Shown one piece after another: positions 6,284-8,237 of a DNA stretch of 8,237 bases (position 1 is the first letter of the stretch; every line of letters begins with the position of its first letter). The notes under the pieces are model-generated. The model saw only the letters and a list, made by a program, of their open reading frames with translations, was not told the DNA's origin and searched no databases. The DNA lies in assembly GCA_947480465.1 (NCBI GenBank), contig CANKCT010000031.1, positions 1-8,237 of the forward strand, written 5' to 3'. A program made the translations under genes and the position numbers. The stretch comes from Actinomycetota bacterium. GTDB lineage: Bacteria > Actinomycetota > Actinomycetes > Nanopelagicales > Nanopelagicaceae.

Positions 6284-7047
6284 TGCTTCTAACGATTGAT
6301 GTGGGAAATACAAATACAGTTCTAGGAATTTTCGATGGAGAAGATCTAACGCGATCGTGGAGAGTTAAGACTGATCCAAGGAGCACCGCAGATGAAATGT
6401 GGCTGCAATATCGCTCCTTAGTTGAGGATTACACCGTTACAGGCCTGTCAATCTGTTCAACCGTCCCGGCAACATTACGCGAGCTTCGTAGCATGATTAA
6501 GGACTATTTCTCTGATGTCCGAATAACTATTGTTGAACCAGGGATTAAAACTGGTGTGCCATTACTTGTTGATAATCCAAAAGAGATTGGCGCAGATCGC
6601 ATCGTTAATACATTAGCTGCGCACACATTATTTGGTGGTCCGGCAATTGTGGTGGATTTTGGAACTTCGACGAATCTCGATGTTGTATCTCCTAAAGGTG
6701 AATTTCTGGGTGGAGCGCTTGCACCAGGTATTGAAATTTCAGTGGATGCACTGGCGGCACGAGCTGCACAGCTGAGAAAAGTTGAGTTAATTCGGCCGAA
6801 AAATGTCATTGGTAAGAACACGGTTGAAGCTTTGCAGTCAGGCACAATTTTTGGTTTTGCTGGACAAGTTGATGGCTTAGTCGATCGGATTACTGTCGAA
6901 CTTGCTGATTCGTATTCTGGTACACCAAAGGTAATTGCAACCGGCGGATTAGCCCCGTTGATTATTGGGGTTTCCGAAACAATTACCGATCACGAACCGG
7001 ATTTAACGCTGATTGGGCTTCGCTTGATTCACGAGCGAAATGCTTGA
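6283..7047 (+). CDS. coaX: Type III pantothenate kinase
   Basis: CoaX phosphorylates pantothenate with ATP, the first step of coenzyme A synthesis from the vitamin. Type III enzymes belong to the ASKHA fold, need a monovalent cation, work as dimers and are not inhibited by CoA. Seen in 254 residues: phosphate-1 motif IDVGNTNT (5-12; D6), a pantothenate-site stretch with GADRIVN (103-109; catalytic D105), phosphate-2 motif VDFGTSTNLDVV (D125), GGALAPGIEIS, and the adenine-side IATGGLAPL near the C-terminus. The DFGTSTN form is that of actinobacterial CoaX. It starts within the panC stop (TAATG) with only a weak purine stretch before it, so translation is probably coupled to panC. PanC product is CoaX substrate, so the pair forms a two-step route to 4'-phosphopantothenate. 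Confidence 0.97.
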   Translation: MLLTIDVGNTNTVLGIFDGEDLTRSWRVKTDPRSTADEMWLQYRSLVEDYTVTGLSICSTVPATLRELRSMIKDYFSDVRITIVEPGIKTGVPLLVDNPKEIGADRIVNTLAAHTLFGGPAIVVDFGTSTNLDVVSPKGEFLGGALAPGIEISVDALAARAAQLRKVELIRPKNVIGKNTVEALQSGTIFGFAGQVDGLVDRITVELADSYSGTPKVIATGGLAPLIIGVSETITDHEPDLTLIGLRLIHERNA

Positions 7048-7052
7048 ACCGT

Positions 7053-7058
7053 TAGACT
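7053..7058 (+). promoter_or_regulatory. Candidate -10 element for a leaderless lysS transcript
   Basis: TAGACT fits the actinobacterial TANNNT -10 pattern and ends 10 bases before the lysS ATG. The 21-base gap after coaX has no Shine-Dalgarno-like sequence. A start at or within about 4 bases of the ATG would give a leaderless or nearly leaderless mRNA. No good -35 is visible. Confidence 0.4.
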
Positions 7059-7068
7059 CCACCCCATT

Positions 7069-8237
7069 ATGAGCAACGAAAATCCACCTATCGAAGAAGA
7101 CCTGCCAGAACAGTTGCGGATTCGCCGGGAAAAGCGCAGTGCTTTAATCGAAGCCGGAGTTGAGCCATACCCAGTTTCGGTACCGCGCACAAAGTCTTTG
7201 TTAGAGGTTAGAAAAGAACATGCAGGGCTTGAGATTGATGTTGCTACCGGAATTACCGAAAGCCTTACTGGCCGAATCATTTTTAAACGCGATACCGGGA
7301 AACTTTGCTTTGCAACTTTGCGCGAGGGTGATGGCACAGAACTGCAGGCGATGTTTTCATTAGATAAAGTTGGCCAAGATTCAATTGATTCATGGAAGTC
7401 TGAAGTTGACTTAGGCGACATCGTCTCTGTGACTGGTGAGATTATTACTTCAAAGCGCGGAGAACTTTCAATTCTTGCAGCTTCATGGAAAATGGCAGCT
7501 AAGTCGCTCCGTCCTTTACCGAATGATCACAAGCCCATGTCGGAAGAAACTCGTGTTCGTATGCGCTATGTAGATTTAATTGTGCGCCCTGAGGCTCGAG
7601 CCAATGCCCGTTTACGCCCTGCAGTGATGAGTTCTTTACGTAAGACCTTTGCTGAAGCTAATTTCATTGAAGTAGAAACACCCATGCTTCAAGTTATGCA
7701 TGGTGGTGCAACGGCTCGCCCATTTAAATCATTTTCAAATGCTTACGATATGGATCTATACCTGCGTATTGCACCTGAACTTTTCTTGAAGCGTTGTGTT
7801 GTCGGAGGAATAGAGCGCGTTTTTGAAATTAATCGAAATTTTCGCAATGAAGGCGCAGATTCATCACACTCGCCTGAGTTTGCGATGATTGAGAGTTATC
7901 AGGCATATGGTGATTGGCGATCCATTGCGGATTTAACGCGCACACTTGTGCAAAATGCGGCGATGGCCGTTGCGGGCTCGCATGTTGTTACACATCATGA
8001 CGGTCGTCAAGCCGACTTAGGCGGTAATTGGCGTGAAATATCGCTATATGACGCTATTTCTGAAGGGGTAGGGCAGAGTGTTACTGCACTTACTCCAATG
8101 GCTGAACTCAAGGAGATTGCCACAAAGCTTGGTATGAAAATCGATCCAAAGTGGATTACTGGCAAGTTAGCGGAAGAAATTTTTGAACATGTAGCAAAAG
8201 ATGAATTAATCACGCCAACTTTTGTGATGGGTTTCCC
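7069..8237 (+). CDS. lysS: Lysyl-tRNA synthetase, class II (3' end outside window)
   Basis: LysRS activates lysine with ATP and charges tRNA-Lys. The frame is open from ATG 7069 to the window edge: 389 full codons, against about 500 in the family. Seen: an actinobacterial-type N-terminus (DLPEQLRIRREKRSALIEAG), an anticodon-binding OB-fold domain (about residues 60-150), class II motif 1 ending in FIEVETPML (to 207), MHGGATARPF (210-219), DLYLRIAPELFLKR, and motif 2 FEINRNFRNEGADSSHSPEF with FRNEG at 258-262. Motif 3 lies beyond the edge. The start fits family alignment although no Shine-Dalgarno precedes it. It follows coaX, as lysS does (with small genes between) in mycobacteria. Whether a second LysRS or LysX exists is unknown. 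Confidence 0.97.
   Translation, partial: MSNENPPIEEDLPEQLRIRREKRSALIEAGVEPYPVSVPRTKSLLEVRKEHAGLEIDVATGITESLTGRIIFKRDTGKLCFATLREGDGTELQAMFSLDKVGQDSIDSWKSEVDLGDIVSVTGEIITSKRGELSILAASWKMAAKSLRPLPNDHKPMSEETRVRMRYVDLIVRPEARANARLRPAVMSSLRKTFAEANFIEVETPMLQVMHGGATARPFKSFSNAYDMDLYLRIAPELFLKRCVVGGIERVFEINRNFRNEGADSSHSPEFAMIESYQAYGDWRSIADLTRTLVQNAAMAVAGSHVVTHHDGRQADLGGNWREISLYDAISEGVGQSVTALTPMAELKEIATKLGMKIDPKWITGKLAEEIFEHVAKDELITPTFVMGF

Noticed and set aside
8212..8237. PTFVMGFP in LysRS, with Gly where many have Asp
   Set aside because: Other LysRS groups carry Gly here (PTFVYGHP-type), and the window ends within the motif, so no anomaly can be claimed.

Overview
This is an 8.2 kb stretch of ordinary but very compact bacterial core genome. 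Ten protein genes, all on the + strand, run from one edge to the other: tilS (5' end cut off), hpt, ftsH, folE, folP, folB, folK, panC, coaX and lysS (3' end cut off). Only 108 bases lie between genes (gaps of 16, 26, 3, 42 and 21), and four junctions overlap (14, 4, 4 and 1 nt). I see no RNA genes, mobile elements, CRISPR arrays, phage genes, intrinsic terminators or gene-free stretch over 50 bases.

Organism: the order tilS-hpt-ftsH-folE-folP-folB-folK-...-panC-...-coaX-...-lysS is the actinobacterial arrangement, as in Mycobacterium. The proteins also have actinobacterial motif versions, such as DFGTSTN in CoaX, an actinobacterial-style LysRS N-terminus, and FRGP before the first FtsH membrane helix. 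However, G+C is only about 40-45% by spot counts, and genes that lie between these in mycobacteria (two DUF genes and a neighbour after folK, and panD after panC) are absent. Low G+C with this compaction fits a streamlined planktonic actinobacterium such as the freshwater acI / Nanopelagicales group. That placement is inference and was not tested.

Layout: 1-1242 holds the end of tRNA-Ile lysidine synthase and the purine-salvage enzyme Hpt. 1269-3332 is the membrane AAA protease FtsH. 3319-5491 is a four-gene folate cassette (FolE, FolP, FolB, FolK) covering most of the route from GTP to 7,8-dihydropteroate; FolC, FolA and p-aminobenzoate synthesis must lie elsewhere. 5534-7047 holds two coenzyme A genes, PanC (makes pantothenate) and CoaX (phosphorylates it). 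7069 to the edge is class II lysyl-tRNA synthetase.

No undescribed system is visible. The points worth checking are small: a PanC lacking its usual N-terminal strand and helix plus about four internal residues, the missing panD, a lysS start with no Shine-Dalgarno but a -10-like hexamer placed for a leaderless transcript, a Lys-rich N-terminal extension on FtsH, and a FolP with Ser in its RVHD motif and a short C-terminus.
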